From contig NZ_FQTW01000003.1 of the NCBI RefSeq assembly GCF_900129035.1, forward strand, positions 1 through 64,000: a stretch of DNA of 64,000 nt, given 5' to 3'. This DNA is from Psychroflexus salarius (GTDB taxonomy: Bacteria; Bacteroidota; Bacteroidia; Flavobacteriales; Flavobacteriaceae). Positions 54,315 through 63,889 of this stretch are shown here, piece after piece (position 1 is the stretch's first letter; the number at the start of each line of letters is the position of its first letter). The translations under genes and the position numbers were made by a program. A model generated the notes under the pieces. It ran no database searches. It had not been told where the DNA came from and worked only from the letters and a program-made list of their open reading frames with translations.

Positions 54315-55355
54315 TTAAACATCGTCATAATCTATGGTCAAATTTTCACTTAACGGAAGTCCTTGGCAAGTTAAGATTAATCCTTCAGCAGTATCTTCAT
54401 CAGTAAGTATTTGGTTTTTAATCATTTCAGCTTTACCTTCAGTAATTTTTGCCACACAGCTACTGCAAATTCCACCTTGACATGAATATGGCGCATCGAT
54501 ATCTTGCGCTAATATTGCATCAAGAATTTTTTGATCTTTTGGCATGCTAAATTCAAATTCTTCATCATCTAAAATCACTTTAACTTGTGTTTGACCGTCA
54601 TGATTTTGACTTACCTCAGCGTCTTCAGCTGAAAAGAAAAGTTCAAAATTGATATTTTCTTCAGGGATTTCTTGTTCTTTTAGTACTTTAATAGCATTGT
54701 TTATCATCGGTTCTGGTCCGCAAAGATAAACTTGATTAAAATTGAAGTTAGCATACTTATTTTTAATCACATAATTAATGGTTGGTGTTTCAATACGACC
54801 AAATTGTGCGTTATTTTCTTTGGTTTCGCTATAAACAGACTCAATAAAAAAACGCTCTGGATAACTTTGCTGAAAAGTTAATAACTCTTGTAGATATATA
54901 CTTGACTTTGGCGATTTATTACCATAAACCAACACAAATTTTGAACGTGAGCTTTGTTTTAAAACAGATTTAATCATACTCATAATTGGCGTAATACCAC
55001 TACCAGCTGCAAATGCGATAAACTGCTTATCTTCAATTTCTTCCGGCAAAGTAAAATTACCTTCTGGAACATGAACACCTAAACTGTCGCCTGGTTTTAA
55101 TTGTGTATTAACGTAGTTTGAAAATACGCCTTGGTCTATAGCTTTAACAACAACCGACAAAGCTTCATCTGGTGAAGAGCTAATGGAATAAGAACGTCTT
55201 ACATCTTCACCTTCAATTGAAGTTTGAAGCGTTAAATATTGGCCAGGTTGATAGCTAAATTCAGACCTTAAGTCTTCAGGGACTTTAAATATGAGTTCGA
55301 CGGCCTTGTCTGTTTGGCGATTAATATGTTGAATTTGTAGTGTATGAAATTTCAT
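54315..55355 (-). CDS. Ferredoxin-NADP reductase family protein with C-terminal 2Fe-2S domain
   Basis: This 346-residue flavoprotein has three parts. The FAD-binding barrel has RRSYSISSSP (about residue 53), the NAD(P)-binding domain has FAAGSGITPIMSMI (about 110) and YLCGPEPMI (about 220), and a plant-type ferredoxin domain has CQGGICSSC plus a later Cys (about residue 293 onward). This order is that of PaaE/HmpX-type reductases, which feed electrons to oxygenases. The partner here is unknown. I start at the ATG at 55355; a TTG six codons earlier lies within a -7 box (TATTTTTG, 55371-55378). Confidence 0.88.
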   Translation of the reverse strand: MKFHTLQIQHINRQTDKAVELIFKVPEDLRSEFSYQPGQYLTLQTSIEGEDVRRSYSISSSPDEALSVVVKAIDQGVFSNYVNTQLKPGDSLGVHVPEGNFTLPEEIEDKQFIAFAAGSGITPIMSMIKSVLKQSSRSKFVLVYGNKSPKSSIYLQELLTFQQSYPERFFIESVYSETKENNAQFGRIETPTINYVIKNKYANFNFNQVYLCGPEPMINNAIKVLKEQEIPEENINFELFFSAEDAEVSQNHDGQTQVKVILDDEEFEFSMPKDQKILDAILAQDIDAPYSCQGGICSSCVAKITEGKAEMIKNQILTDEDTAEGLILTCQGLPLSENLTIDYDDV

Positions 55356-55370
55356 AATTAAAATTTTAAA

Positions 55371-55378
55371 CAAAAATA
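55371..55378 (-). promoter_or_regulatory. -7 box of the ferredoxin reductase gene
   Basis: The minus strand reads TATTTTTG, matching TAnnTTTG, 15 bases upstream of the ATG at 55355. Confidence 0.5.
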
Positions 55379-55416
55379 CAATCTTAGCTTAAAATCGAGC
55401 TTAAATTAATAGTTCC

Positions 55417-56049
55417 TTATAAAATTTTAAGTACGTTTTGCTCGGCAATGGCATAAACATGCTCATTTTCTTGTGGTGAAATGATAAACTTACCGGTAAA
55501 TGCCCCAAAAGCGGGTAAAATAAGTTGCTGAGGCTTGTGATAAAAACAGGCTAACTTTAGCGATTGTTTAGCGGAACCTTTAAGGTGAAAACCAGGGTGA
55601 ATGTGGCCACAAATATTAAAATAGTCTTCAGTAACCTCAGGATGATGTGTGAGTTTGAAGTCTTGTAAGTAAACTTCGGTTGAAGTTTCTATGCCTAAAT
55701 TTTCAATTTCTCGGCTTGAAATTACATCATGATTACCTATGACCAGTTGAAATTTTATAGAATGATGTCGCTTAATCCATTTTGTAAAACGTTGCCAATC
55801 TGTATTTTTGGTCGAATGAAATAAGTCGCCTAAAAAAATAAGTTGATCAGGTTGATATTGGTTAATCACGTGGTCTAACTCTATATAATTTTTTGCGCTC
55901 AAAATAGGTGGAATGGCACTGCCGTGTTTTCTAAAATGTTCAATTTTTCCCAAATGAACATCAGCTATAATTAAAGTGTTCATTTGTTTCATAAATATAG
56001 CGCCAGAATAATGCAGCTCAATATTGATGTCGTGAATTTTTAGTTTCAA
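55417..56049 (-). CDS. pdeM: Ligase-associated DNA damage response endonuclease PdeM
   Basis: This 210-residue calcineurin-like metallophosphoesterase has the metal-binding motifs in order: DVHLGK (about residue 30), GDLFHS (about 73), GNHD (about 105) and GHIHPG (about 148). The family belongs to a conserved bacterial cluster with a DEXH helicase, an exonuclease and an ATP-dependent DNA ligase. The matching helicase is 4.5 kb away at 60606-63038, separated by an unrelated kinase and NAD-salvage genes. The ligase and exonuclease are not in this window. Confidence 0.9.
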   Translation of the reverse strand: MKLKIHDINIELHYSGAIFMKQMNTLIIADVHLGKIEHFRKHGSAIPPILSAKNYIELDHVINQYQPDQLIFLGDLFHSTKNTDWQRFTKWIKRHHSIKFQLVIGNHDVISSREIENLGIETSTEVYLQDFKLTHHPEVTEDYFNICGHIHPGFHLKGSAKQSLKLACFYHKPQQLILPAFGAFTGKFIISPQENEHVYAIAEQNVLKIL

Positions 56050-56131
56050 ACTATTATATTTTTTTGTAAGATTTAGGTAAAAGACTAGTAATTAAATCCT
56101 TAAATAACTGCTTAACTTTAATAAAAAGTAA

Positions 56132-56139
56132 TAACTTTG
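56132..56139 (+). promoter_or_regulatory. -7 box of the TPR histidine kinase gene
   Basis: TAACTTTG matches TAnnTTTG, 24 bases upstream of the ATG at 56164. Confidence 0.45.
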
Positions 56140-56163
56140 AAAGTATAACCAACCAACATATGT

Positions 56164-58554
56164 ATGAAAAAGTTTATAATTAGCCTGCTTTTTTGCATAT
56201 CAATCAATTTTATGTTTGCCTTTAATCAGCATCCTAAAATTGACAGTTTAAAAACTGAACTCCAAAAAACCGCTTCTAAAAAGGCAAAAGTAGACCTTTT
56301 TAATGAAATTAGTTACGAGTACATTTATATCAAGTACGACAGCATTAAACCCAATGCAGAAAAAGCAATTTCAATTGCCAAACAAATTAAATATGAAATA
56401 GGTATTGCCGATGCCCAAAAAAACTTAGCGGTTTATTATTATTTTGATGGTAATAGACAAAAAAGTTTTAAGTCGATTAACCAAGCCATTTCAGTTTATA
56501 AATATAAAAAAGACACGGCAAAAATTGCTAAAGGCTATAATAACCTCGCCAATTTATATAAAAACTTTGGCCTTTTTAAAGAATCGCTCAAAGCTTATGA
56601 TTCGGCGATTTATTTTAATACTAAAGTAAAGTCTAATCAAGGCCTTTTTAATAACCATTATAATATCGGTGGCATTTTTTTAAAGCAAGGCGATTTAGAT
56701 GAAGCTTTAAAAAATTATAATGTCGCTAAAGAAATTAATCAAAACCTTAACGACAAAGGTTCTCGCGCCAGTGTTTATAGTGGCTTTGGTTTAGTTTATT
56801 TAGAAAAAGGTAAGTTTGATTCAGCAACAGTTTTCTTAGACAAAAGCTTAAAAATCTTTAAAGAAGTTGGGAGAACTAGAGATGCTATAGCCATGGCAAA
56901 TAACCTAGGTGACATTGCGCGTAAAAAAGACAATTACTTAAGTTCTATAAGATATTTTGAAGAAGCTTTAGAATCTGCGCGAGCAATAAATAATCCAAGA
57001 ATGGAAGCCGTTTTATTGCTCAACCTCGCTAATAATTATTTAGAACTCAATGATGATGAAAAAGCTTTAAAACTGTACCAAAAGTCTGCTAAGATAATAA
57101 AAGGGATTGACGACTTTACTTATGCAGCAGCACTTTCAAATATTGCTTTAGTTTTACAGGACAAAAATCCAAAAGAATCTCTACGATATTTTGACAAGTC
57201 TAATGCCGTTTATAAAAAGATGAATAGCAAGCCGAAGCTTGCAAATAATCTTAATAACAAAGGCAATAACCAATTTAAACTAGGTCATTATCAAGATTCT
57301 AAAAACACTTATTTAAAAGCAAAAAAACTTTTAACCAATTTAAATTTAGACTACCTCGAATCTTCTACATTTCTTGGCTTATCAAACGCTAGCTTAGCTT
57401 TAAATCAATTAGACTCTGCTCAAACTTATGCTGATAAAGCATTCAAACTTGCTAAGAAAACACAAGCCTTAAGCGAAAAAGCCGAAGCTGCACAATTACT
57501 CTATAAGCTCGCTAAACTTAACAAAAACTATAAAACATCTTTAGAGTACTTAGAACTGCATAGACAACTAAAAGACTCCCTTTTTAATCAAGATAAATCG
57601 CGTGAATTAGGCAAGCTTGAAGCAAAACTCGAATTTAAAAATTTAAAAGAACAACTTCAACTTGAACGCAATCAAGAAACGGTTGAAAGTGAACTCAAAC
57701 TGAATTTAAGACGTAATTTCATAATCGGTTTAAGTATAATTTTAATCGGTACTATTATTATTATAATTTTACTACTAATCCTGAAAAAAAATCAAGCAAA
57801 AGCTAACCAACAACTTGAAAGTTACTCTAAAGAAATTGAGTTGCGTAATAACAAACTCCAAAAACTACATACCCAAAAAAACCGTTTAATCTCCATTATA
57901 TCTCACGATTTCAGGCAACCTTTAACTAACCTTGATCAAATCTTAAGTTTTTATCTCACCAATAAAATTTCAAAAGAAGAGTTTGACCAATGGTTACCTG
58001 AAATAAAGCACAAGCTTGATTCAACCCAAAACTTAATCAGCAACCTATTAAAATGGGCCAAACAATCTATAAACGAATTCCAACTAAATAAAACCACAAT
58101 CGGTTTACACGACTTGACAAATTCTATTATCAATGACTTTAAGGATATTATTGAATCAAAAAAACTTAAGGTTATAAACCAAGTTTCCACAAACCAAAAT
58201 ATCTATATCGACAAAAATACACTTGAACTTTGTTTAAGAAACTTAATCTCAAACGCCATCAAGTTTTGTGAAAAAGAAGATAAAATTATTATTACGGCTT
58301 CCAAAAGCGTAACTCACACGCGTGTTTGTATAGAAGACACAGGTATCGGAATGAGTAAACAAACAGCTGAAAAGCTATTTGATAGCGATGATATTATTTC
58401 TGCTATTGGTACAAGCCAAGAAAAAGGTAGCGGCATTGGTGCCGTGCTTTGTAAAAGTTTTATTGAAGAAAATGATGGTAATATTTGGGTTGAATATTCT
58501 GAACCAAATCAAGGCACAAAAATTTGTTTTGAAGTTCCCGTTAAAACTAGCTAA
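56164..58554 (+). CDS. TPR-containing sensor histidine kinase
   Basis: This is a 796-residue membrane sensor. A signal peptide (ending FMFAFN) leads to about nine tetratricopeptide repeats outside the membrane (about residues 55-440, for example YNNLANLYKNFGLFKESLKAY). A coiled coil and one membrane helix follow (about 519-540), then a HisKA-like domain with the phospho-acceptor His in ISHDFRQPL (about 580). An ATPase domain ends the protein (N box LRNLISNAIKF, G box DTGIGMS, and GSGIGAVLCKSFI). No response regulator gene is adjacent, so it is an orphan kinase. Confidence 0.9.
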   Translation: MKKFIISLLFCISINFMFAFNQHPKIDSLKTELQKTASKKAKVDLFNEISYEYIYIKYDSIKPNAEKAISIAKQIKYEIGIADAQKNLAVYYYFDGNRQKSFKSINQAISVYKYKKDTAKIAKGYNNLANLYKNFGLFKESLKAYDSAIYFNTKVKSNQGLFNNHYNIGGIFLKQGDLDEALKNYNVAKEINQNLNDKGSRASVYSGFGLVYLEKGKFDSATVFLDKSLKIFKEVGRTRDAIAMANNLGDIARKKDNYLSSIRYFEEALESARAINNPRMEAVLLLNLANNYLELNDDEKALKLYQKSAKIIKGIDDFTYAAALSNIALVLQDKNPKESLRYFDKSNAVYKKMNSKPKLANNLNNKGNNQFKLGHYQDSKNTYLKAKKLLTNLNLDYLESSTFLGLSNASLALNQLDSAQTYADKAFKLAKKTQALSEKAEAAQLLYKLAKLNKNYKTSLEYLELHRQLKDSLFNQDKSRELGKLEAKLEFKNLKEQLQLERNQETVESELKLNLRRNFIIGLSIILIGTIIIIILLLILKKNQAKANQQLESYSKEIELRNNKLQKLHTQKNRLISIISHDFRQPLTNLDQILSFYLTNKISKEEFDQWLPEIKHKLDSTQNLISNLLKWAKQSINEFQLNKTTIGLHDLTNSIINDFKDIIESKKLKVINQVSTNQNIYIDKNTLELCLRNLISNAIKFCEKEDKIIITASKSVTHTRVCIEDTGIGMSKQTAEKLFDSDDIISAIGTSQEKGSGIGAVLCKSFIEENDGNIWVEYSEPNQGTKICFEVPVKTS

Positions 58555-58582
58555 AGCCTTCGTTCCAGCTGAAGTTTTCTCG

Positions 58583-58590
58583 TATTTTTG
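58583..58590 (+). promoter_or_regulatory. -7 box of the pncB-pncA operon
   Basis: TATTTTTG matches TAnnTTTG, 13 bases upstream of the pncB ATG. Confidence 0.45.
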
Positions 58591-58603
58591 ATATAAAAAC
58601 GCT

Positions 58604-60007
58604 ATGCTTCAAATTTCAGGCACTTATACCGACTTGTACCAACTGACTATGGCACAAGTTCACTACCTCAACCATAATAACCAAACTGCCGTATTTGACT
58701 ACTTTTTCAGGAAATTACCCTTCAAAAACGGGTATGTGATTTTTAGTGGTTTAGAGTCATTGCTTGAAGCCTTAGAGCAGTTTCAGTTTACGACGCAAGA
58801 TCTAGACTATCTTCAGCAACAAGGTTTTGACTCTAGCTTTATTAACTACCTTAAAGATTTTAAATTTAAAGGTGCTATTTACAGTGTACAAGAAGGCGAA
58901 CTTGTATTTCCTACACAACCTGTACTTCAAGTTAAAGCCAGTTTAATCGAAGCACAACTCATAGAAACTATACTTCTCAACTATCTTAACTTTCAAACCC
59001 TTATTGCTACTAAGGCTAGCCGCATACGTCAAGTTGCGCCACAATCTACTTTAATCGATTTTGGGATGCGTCGAGCGCAAGCCATGGGTGCTTATTTTGC
59101 CTCGCGCGCTGCTTTTATAGGCGGATTTGATACCACAAGTAATGTTAAAGCAGCAGCCGATTTCAAGATTCCAGTAACCGGTACCATGGCGCATGCATTT
59201 GTACAAAGTTACGATTCAGAGTTAGAAGCATTTCAGTCCTATGCGCAAGCTCACCCCCAAAACTGTATCCTACTAATAGATACGTATAATTGCCTTAAAA
59301 GCGGTTTGCCAAATGCCATTAAGGTAGCTAAAAGCTTACAACAACAAGGCGAACAGCTTAAAGGTATTCGAATTGATAGTGGCGATTTGGCCTATCTCTC
59401 GCAACAATGTCGCCAACAGCTAGATGCTGAAGGCTTAACCGAAGTTAAAATAGCGGTCTCAAATCAACTGGACGAATATGTCATTAAGAGTTTACAAGAA
59501 CAAAATGCCCCGATTGATGTGTATGGTGTTGGGACTAATTTAGTTATTGGTCATCCCGACGCTGCCTTAGATGGTGTTTACAAACTGGCTTACGCTAACC
59601 AAAAACCACGCCTTAAATTATCTGAAAACATAGCTAAGTCTACTTTGCCGCATCAAAAACAAGTGTATCGATTACGTGACCAAAATCAACAACTCATTGG
59701 TGCTAATATTATCGCTAAAGCGGAAGAACAACCAGATTTTAATCAAATGCACCATCCGTTTGATTTAACTAAAACCATGCCTTTAGACCAACTGAAGTTT
59801 GAAGCTCTACTACAACCTGTGATGCTCAACGGAAAACGGCAACAAGCGCCAACACCTTTAGTTGATATCAAGCGGTTTGCTGAACAACAATTAGCTGAAC
59901 TACCGGCCGAATATAAGCGATTTACTAATCCGCACCTCTACAAAGTAGGCTTATCTACCGCATTGCTTGAAGCAAGAGAAAAATTACGAACGACTTATAA
60001 ATCTTGA
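58604..60007 (+). CDS. pncB: Nicotinate phosphoribosyltransferase
   Basis: This enzyme makes nicotinate mononucleotide from nicotinate and PRPP in NAD salvage. The 467-residue protein has the family start YTDLYQLTMAQVHY, the GMRRAQAMGAYFASRAAFIGGFDTTSN-type region (about residue 150) and the phosphate-binding IRIDSGDLAYLS (about 250). YGVGTNLV is near residue 307. The next gene, pncA, supplies its substrate; their ends overlap (TGATG). Confidence 0.95.
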   Translation: MLQISGTYTDLYQLTMAQVHYLNHNNQTAVFDYFFRKLPFKNGYVIFSGLESLLEALEQFQFTTQDLDYLQQQGFDSSFINYLKDFKFKGAIYSVQEGELVFPTQPVLQVKASLIEAQLIETILLNYLNFQTLIATKASRIRQVAPQSTLIDFGMRRAQAMGAYFASRAAFIGGFDTTSNVKAAADFKIPVTGTMAHAFVQSYDSELEAFQSYAQAHPQNCILLIDTYNCLKSGLPNAIKVAKSLQQQGEQLKGIRIDSGDLAYLSQQCRQQLDAEGLTEVKIAVSNQLDEYVIKSLQEQNAPIDVYGVGTNLVIGHPDAALDGVYKLAYANQKPRLKLSENIAKSTLPHQKQVYRLRDQNQQLIGANIIAKAEEQPDFNQMHHPFDLTKTMPLDQLKFEALLQPVMLNGKRQQAPTPLVDIKRFAEQQLAELPAEYKRFTNPHLYKVGLSTALLEAREKLRTTYKS

Positions 60008-60603
60008 TGATGAAAACACTACTAATCGTAGACCCACAAATCGACTTTATGCCAGGTGGCCAATTGGCCATTCCTGAGGGTAACGAAATTATACAGCCTA
60101 TCAATGCCATTATTTATAATTACGATTTAGTGGTAGCCACGCAAGATTGGCATCCCGAACACCACATTAGTTTTGCAGAAAATCATACACAAAAACAGGC
60201 CTTTGAAAGCATTCAGTTACCTAACGGCGCATCACAAAATTTATGGCCAAGCCATTGCGTTCAAGGTGAAATAGGTGCAGAGTTTCATCCGGAATTAAAC
60301 ACCAAACCCATCGAAGCTATTTTTAGGAAAGGGCTCAACCCACAAATAGATAGTTATAGTGGTTTTTTTGATAACTTGAAGCAAAAAGACACAGGTCTAT
60401 CAGGTTACTTAAAGGCAAAAGGCGTTATTGAATTTGATATTTGTGGCTTGGCAGGTGACATTTGTGTATATTTTACCATTAAAGACGCTTTAGAGTTTGG
60501 CTTTAAAGTTAACTTAATCGAAGCTGCCACTAAAGCTTTGAATCTGACCACCTATAATCAACAAAAAACTGAATTACATAGCTTAGGGGTTAAGTATCAA
60601 TAA
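60007..60603 (+). CDS. pncA: Nicotinamidase
   Basis: This enzyme hydrolyses nicotinamide to nicotinate, the substrate of PncB encoded just upstream. It has 198 residues from the ATG at 60007, which overlaps the pncB stop by one base. The catalytic Asp is in LIVDPQIDF (about residue 10), metal ligands are in DWHPEHH (about 54-60), the Lys is in FRKGLNP (about 110) and the nucleophilic Cys is in AGDICVYFT (about 155). The gene pair forms a compact NAD-salvage operon. Confidence 0.94.
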   Translation: MMKTLLIVDPQIDFMPGGQLAIPEGNEIIQPINAIIYNYDLVVATQDWHPEHHISFAENHTQKQAFESIQLPNGASQNLWPSHCVQGEIGAEFHPELNTKPIEAIFRKGLNPQIDSYSGFFDNLKQKDTGLSGYLKAKGVIEFDICGLAGDICVYFTIKDALEFGFKVNLIEAATKALNLTTYNQQKTELHSLGVKYQ

Positions 60604-60605
60604 TT

Positions 60606-63038
60606 CTATTTCCTCAACTTCTTCAACATGGCTTGAATGCGGTCTTCTAACTTTTCAGACGATAGTTTTTCCCGTAGCCGATCTGTTATAATAGGAAATG
60701 AAAAAGGCGTAGGTTGTTGACATTGCTTCACCAAAATTTCTTGAGTACTAATCTGTTCTAAGGCTTGCTGCAAACGGCCTTGCTCTAATGAAAACTCAAA
60801 GGTTTCGGTCATGGCTTGTTTAAATAAAGGATTATCGGGTTCAAAATCTTTAAATACATCAAAAATAAGCTGCGAGCTGGATTGTAAATGCTTGCTCTTT
60901 AGTTGTTTGTTTGGATAGCCTGTAAACACAAGTCCGGCAATAACGGCAATATCTCTAAACTTTCGGCGGGCCATTTCCGTGGCATTTAAACTTTTCTGTA
61001 AATCGTCCAGTACATAGGTTGGAGAAAATAAATTATTGTCTAATACGTCTTGCAAATCTACGGGCTTATTGGAGAGCAATTCAAAGCCATAATCGTTAAA
61101 CGCTAACGAAAAGCTTATGGGTTGCAATAAGCTAATGCGATAGGCTAATAAACTGCCCATGGCTTCATGAACAAAACGGCCTTCAAAAGGATAAAATAAA
61201 TGATGATAGCCTTCCCGGGTTTTGAAGACTTCAACTAAAAACTGATGTTGTTTGGGAACCGAAGATACTTCAGCTTGGGTTTGTAAAACCGGTGCTAAAG
61301 CTTTTATTTCTTTAGCAGTTGAAGTTTGATAGTTATACAATTCGGCTTTTAAGAGTTCACTCATTTGGGACGATAAACTTAAACGGCCGCCCATCCAACT
61401 CGGAATTTTTGAAGTTTTTTTGGTTGATTTCCGCACTAAGACTTGCATTTGCTTAATCCGAACCAATTCTAAATTTCGGCCTGCAAATGTAAATACATCA
61501 CCAGGTTGAAGTTTAGAAATAAACCACTCTTCTATAGTCCCAATAAAGCCACCTTTAAGGTATTTTACACTTAAGACTTGGTCACTTACAATAGTACCTA
61601 TTTGTAAGCGATGCCGCATAGCAATACCGCGATTATTGACTTTAAATTTGCCATCCTCTTCAATTTCTACCTTGTGATATTCATCATAATTTTCAAGTGA
61701 TTGTCCGCCTTTGGTAATAAAATTCAAGGCCCAGCGCCAATTATCATCTGTCATGGCTTGAAAGCAAAAAGTCGATTTAATTTCAGGATAAATATCCTTC
61801 GGATAAAAGCCATCAGATACAGCTAAAGTGGTTAAATACTGCACGAGGACATCAAAACTGTTAAGGTAGGGCATGCGGTCCTCGACATAATTTTGCTTAA
61901 CTGCTTTTTGTAAGGCTGCGGCTTCTATGAGCTCAATGGCATGTGTTGGTAAAAAGTAAATACGACTGGTTTTTCCAGGTTGGTGACCACTTCGACCGGC
62001 ACGTTGAACAAATCGAGCAACCCCTTTAGGGCCGCCAATTTGAATAATTGTTTCAACGGGAGCAAAATCGACTCCTAAATCTAGACTTGAAGTGCAAACA
62101 ACGGCTTTTAAACTTTCGTTTCTGATGGCTTGCTCTACCCATAATCTCGTGTCTTTATTTATGCTACCATGGTGCATGGCAAATTCACCTGCAAATTCTG
62201 GATATTTTTCTAAAATCTTTTGAAACCAAATTTCGCATTGTGAACGTGTGTTTGTAAACAGCAAGGTGGTTTTAGATTGTTTGATAATCTTAACCACATC
62301 ATCTATTAAATGAAGTCCGATATGCCCACGCCACGGGAAGCGTTCCATTTCCTTTGGAATTAAACTTTTAACTTCAATTGTTTTGTTGAGTTGTGCTTTA
62401 ATTAAAACAGACGCATTTTGGGTTGAAGGATTTAAACCTAATAGCACGTCTCGCGCTTGCTCTAAGTTGCCAATAGTAGCTGAAATACCCCAAATTTTGA
62501 GTGCTTGTTGTTGTACAGCTTTAAGTCGCGATAATGCTAATTCCATTTGGACACCACGTTTAGTACCTAAGAGTTCATGCCATTCATCAACGACTATAGC
62601 ACGGCAGTTTTTAAAAGTTTTAGGGTAATTTTTAGAAGCTAAAAGTAATTGAAGACTTTCAGGCGTTGTGATTAAAAGATGAGGCATTTGTCGTTTTTGG
62701 CGTTGCCGCTCTTTCTGGCTGGTATCACCTGTTCGTATACCAACGCTAAGGTTTAAGTCTAAGTCAGCTATTAAACGTTCGGCCGATTGCTGTATTTCTT
62801 GTGATAAGGCGCGTAAGGGTGTAATCCAAACCGCTTGTAAGCCTTTAGGCGAATTAGAATTTTGAATAATTTCTTGAATAATTGGTACCCAAAGTGCATA
62901 GGTTTTACCACTGCCTGTTGGGGCATTTAATAAACCGTGTTTACCTTCAGCAAAAGCTTGCCAAGTGTCGGTTTGAAATTGAAATGGCTTCCAAGATTGC
63001 TGTGCAAACCAATTTTCAAAAAGCTTAAAATCGCTCAT
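60606..63038 (-). CDS. Ligase-associated DNA damage response DEXH-box helicase (Lhr family)
   Basis: This is an 810-residue superfamily 2 helicase. The P-loop APTGSGKT is at about residue 39, the Walker B motif is DEWH (about 151), motif III is GISATIG (about 184) and motif VI is QRAGRSGHQPG (about 345). A Lhr-core winged-helix and C-terminal domain follow. Members are encoded with PdeM, an exonuclease and an ATP-dependent ligase. The transcript start predicted from the -7 box TACTTTTG (63043-63050) almost touches the ATG, so the mRNA is likely leaderless. Confidence 0.92.
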   Translation of the reverse strand: MSDFKLFENWFAQQSWKPFQFQTDTWQAFAEGKHGLLNAPTGSGKTYALWVPIIQEIIQNSNSPKGLQAVWITPLRALSQEIQQSAERLIADLDLNLSVGIRTGDTSQKERQRQKRQMPHLLITTPESLQLLLASKNYPKTFKNCRAIVVDEWHELLGTKRGVQMELALSRLKAVQQQALKIWGISATIGNLEQARDVLLGLNPSTQNASVLIKAQLNKTIEVKSLIPKEMERFPWRGHIGLHLIDDVVKIIKQSKTTLLFTNTRSQCEIWFQKILEKYPEFAGEFAMHHGSINKDTRLWVEQAIRNESLKAVVCTSSLDLGVDFAPVETIIQIGGPKGVARFVQRAGRSGHQPGKTSRIYFLPTHAIELIEAAALQKAVKQNYVEDRMPYLNSFDVLVQYLTTLAVSDGFYPKDIYPEIKSTFCFQAMTDDNWRWALNFITKGGQSLENYDEYHKVEIEEDGKFKVNNRGIAMRHRLQIGTIVSDQVLSVKYLKGGFIGTIEEWFISKLQPGDVFTFAGRNLELVRIKQMQVLVRKSTKKTSKIPSWMGGRLSLSSQMSELLKAELYNYQTSTAKEIKALAPVLQTQAEVSSVPKQHQFLVEVFKTREGYHHLFYPFEGRFVHEAMGSLLAYRISLLQPISFSLAFNDYGFELLSNKPVDLQDVLDNNLFSPTYVLDDLQKSLNATEMARRKFRDIAVIAGLVFTGYPNKQLKSKHLQSSSQLIFDVFKDFEPDNPLFKQAMTETFEFSLEQGRLQQALEQISTQEILVKQCQQPTPFSFPIITDRLREKLSSEKLEDRIQAMLKKLRK

Positions 63039-63042
63039 GATT

Positions 63043-63050
63043 CAAAAGTA
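63043..63050 (-). promoter_or_regulatory. -7 box of the Lhr-type helicase gene (leaderless)
   Basis: The minus strand reads TACTTTTG, matching TAnnTTTG, and ends four bases before the ATG. Confidence 0.5.
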
Positions 63051-63116
63051 TAGCAGTTTGAAATAATTAGCGACTATATTTCTTGATTTAAGATTAGTTT
63101 AGCGTTAAAGCATCGG

Positions 63117-63842
63117 TTACTTATCGATTACTTTTAATTTTTTATAGATAGAATTCTCATTATACCCACGACTAATTTCAGAAGTATCTTTACCAACAAT
63201 TCTGAATCCTAGCCTCATAAAACCCTTAATATCATGGTCTAACTCATTAAGCAAAATGCGCGCATGATTATAGGGTACAAGCGGCAAAGTGCTACTATCT
63301 TTTTTAACAATATAATGGCTTCTAGGTTTGTACCTAAATTTCTTCTTTTTTTTAGGTACGACTCCGAAATAATGATGAGCTTCATTATTAATAATCGTAT
63401 CTTTAAATCGTATAATTTTGTAGTGTTTTAAATAATACCTTTTTTTCTTCTTATTTCCTTGAATACGATAAAAATAGCCTTTTTTAAGATTAGAAGTAAC
63501 CGTTTTGAGTTGAAGAAAGTCTTTTTTTAATAAACGAAGAAATCCGTACTTACGATGATTAACATGCAATGCATGAATGCTGTCCTTATTTTGCCCTACA
63601 ATAATTAAATGCTGCTCTAAATCTGAAGGATCGTAAAAATAAGTTCTACTTCGTTGAACAAGTTCTCCATAATCATCAGGATCATAAAAATAAGTTCTAT
63701 TGGTTTGATGGTGCCTTTCAAAACTTGTATAATAGGTTCGCTCAATAGTGATCGATTTCGTATAGCTTGAAGCTGATTGCTGGCATAAGCAAAGCTGAGT
63801 AATTAATAAAAAAATGGATAAAGCTAGGTTTTTTAAAGGCAT
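63117..63842 (-). CDS. Exported protein of unknown function with a short internal repeat
   Basis: I do not recognise this 241-residue protein. A signal peptide ends near LCLCQ (about residue 21). The segment RTYFYDPDD (about 49) is repeated as RTYFYDPSD (about 66). The rest is very rich in Lys, Tyr and His, including NKKKKRYYLKHYKIIRFKD and PKKKKKFRY. It shows no membrane helix after the signal, no enzyme motif and no sorting domain. It is in the same orientation as the helicase and the glycosylase genes. Confidence 0.6.
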   Translation of the reverse strand: MPLKNLALSIFLLITQLCLCQQSASSYTKSITIERTYYTSFERHHQTNRTYFYDPDDYGELVQRSRTYFYDPSDLEQHLIIVGQNKDSIHALHVNHRKYGFLRLLKKDFLQLKTVTSNLKKGYFYRIQGNKKKKRYYLKHYKIIRFKDTIINNEAHHYFGVVPKKKKKFRYKPRSHYIVKKDSSTLPLVPYNHARILLNELDHDIKGFMRLGFRIVGKDTSEISRGYNENSIYKKLKVIDK

Positions 63843-63889
63843 GTATTTAGATTCTATAGTAGTTAGTTTTATAGCGTAATATTAATAAA

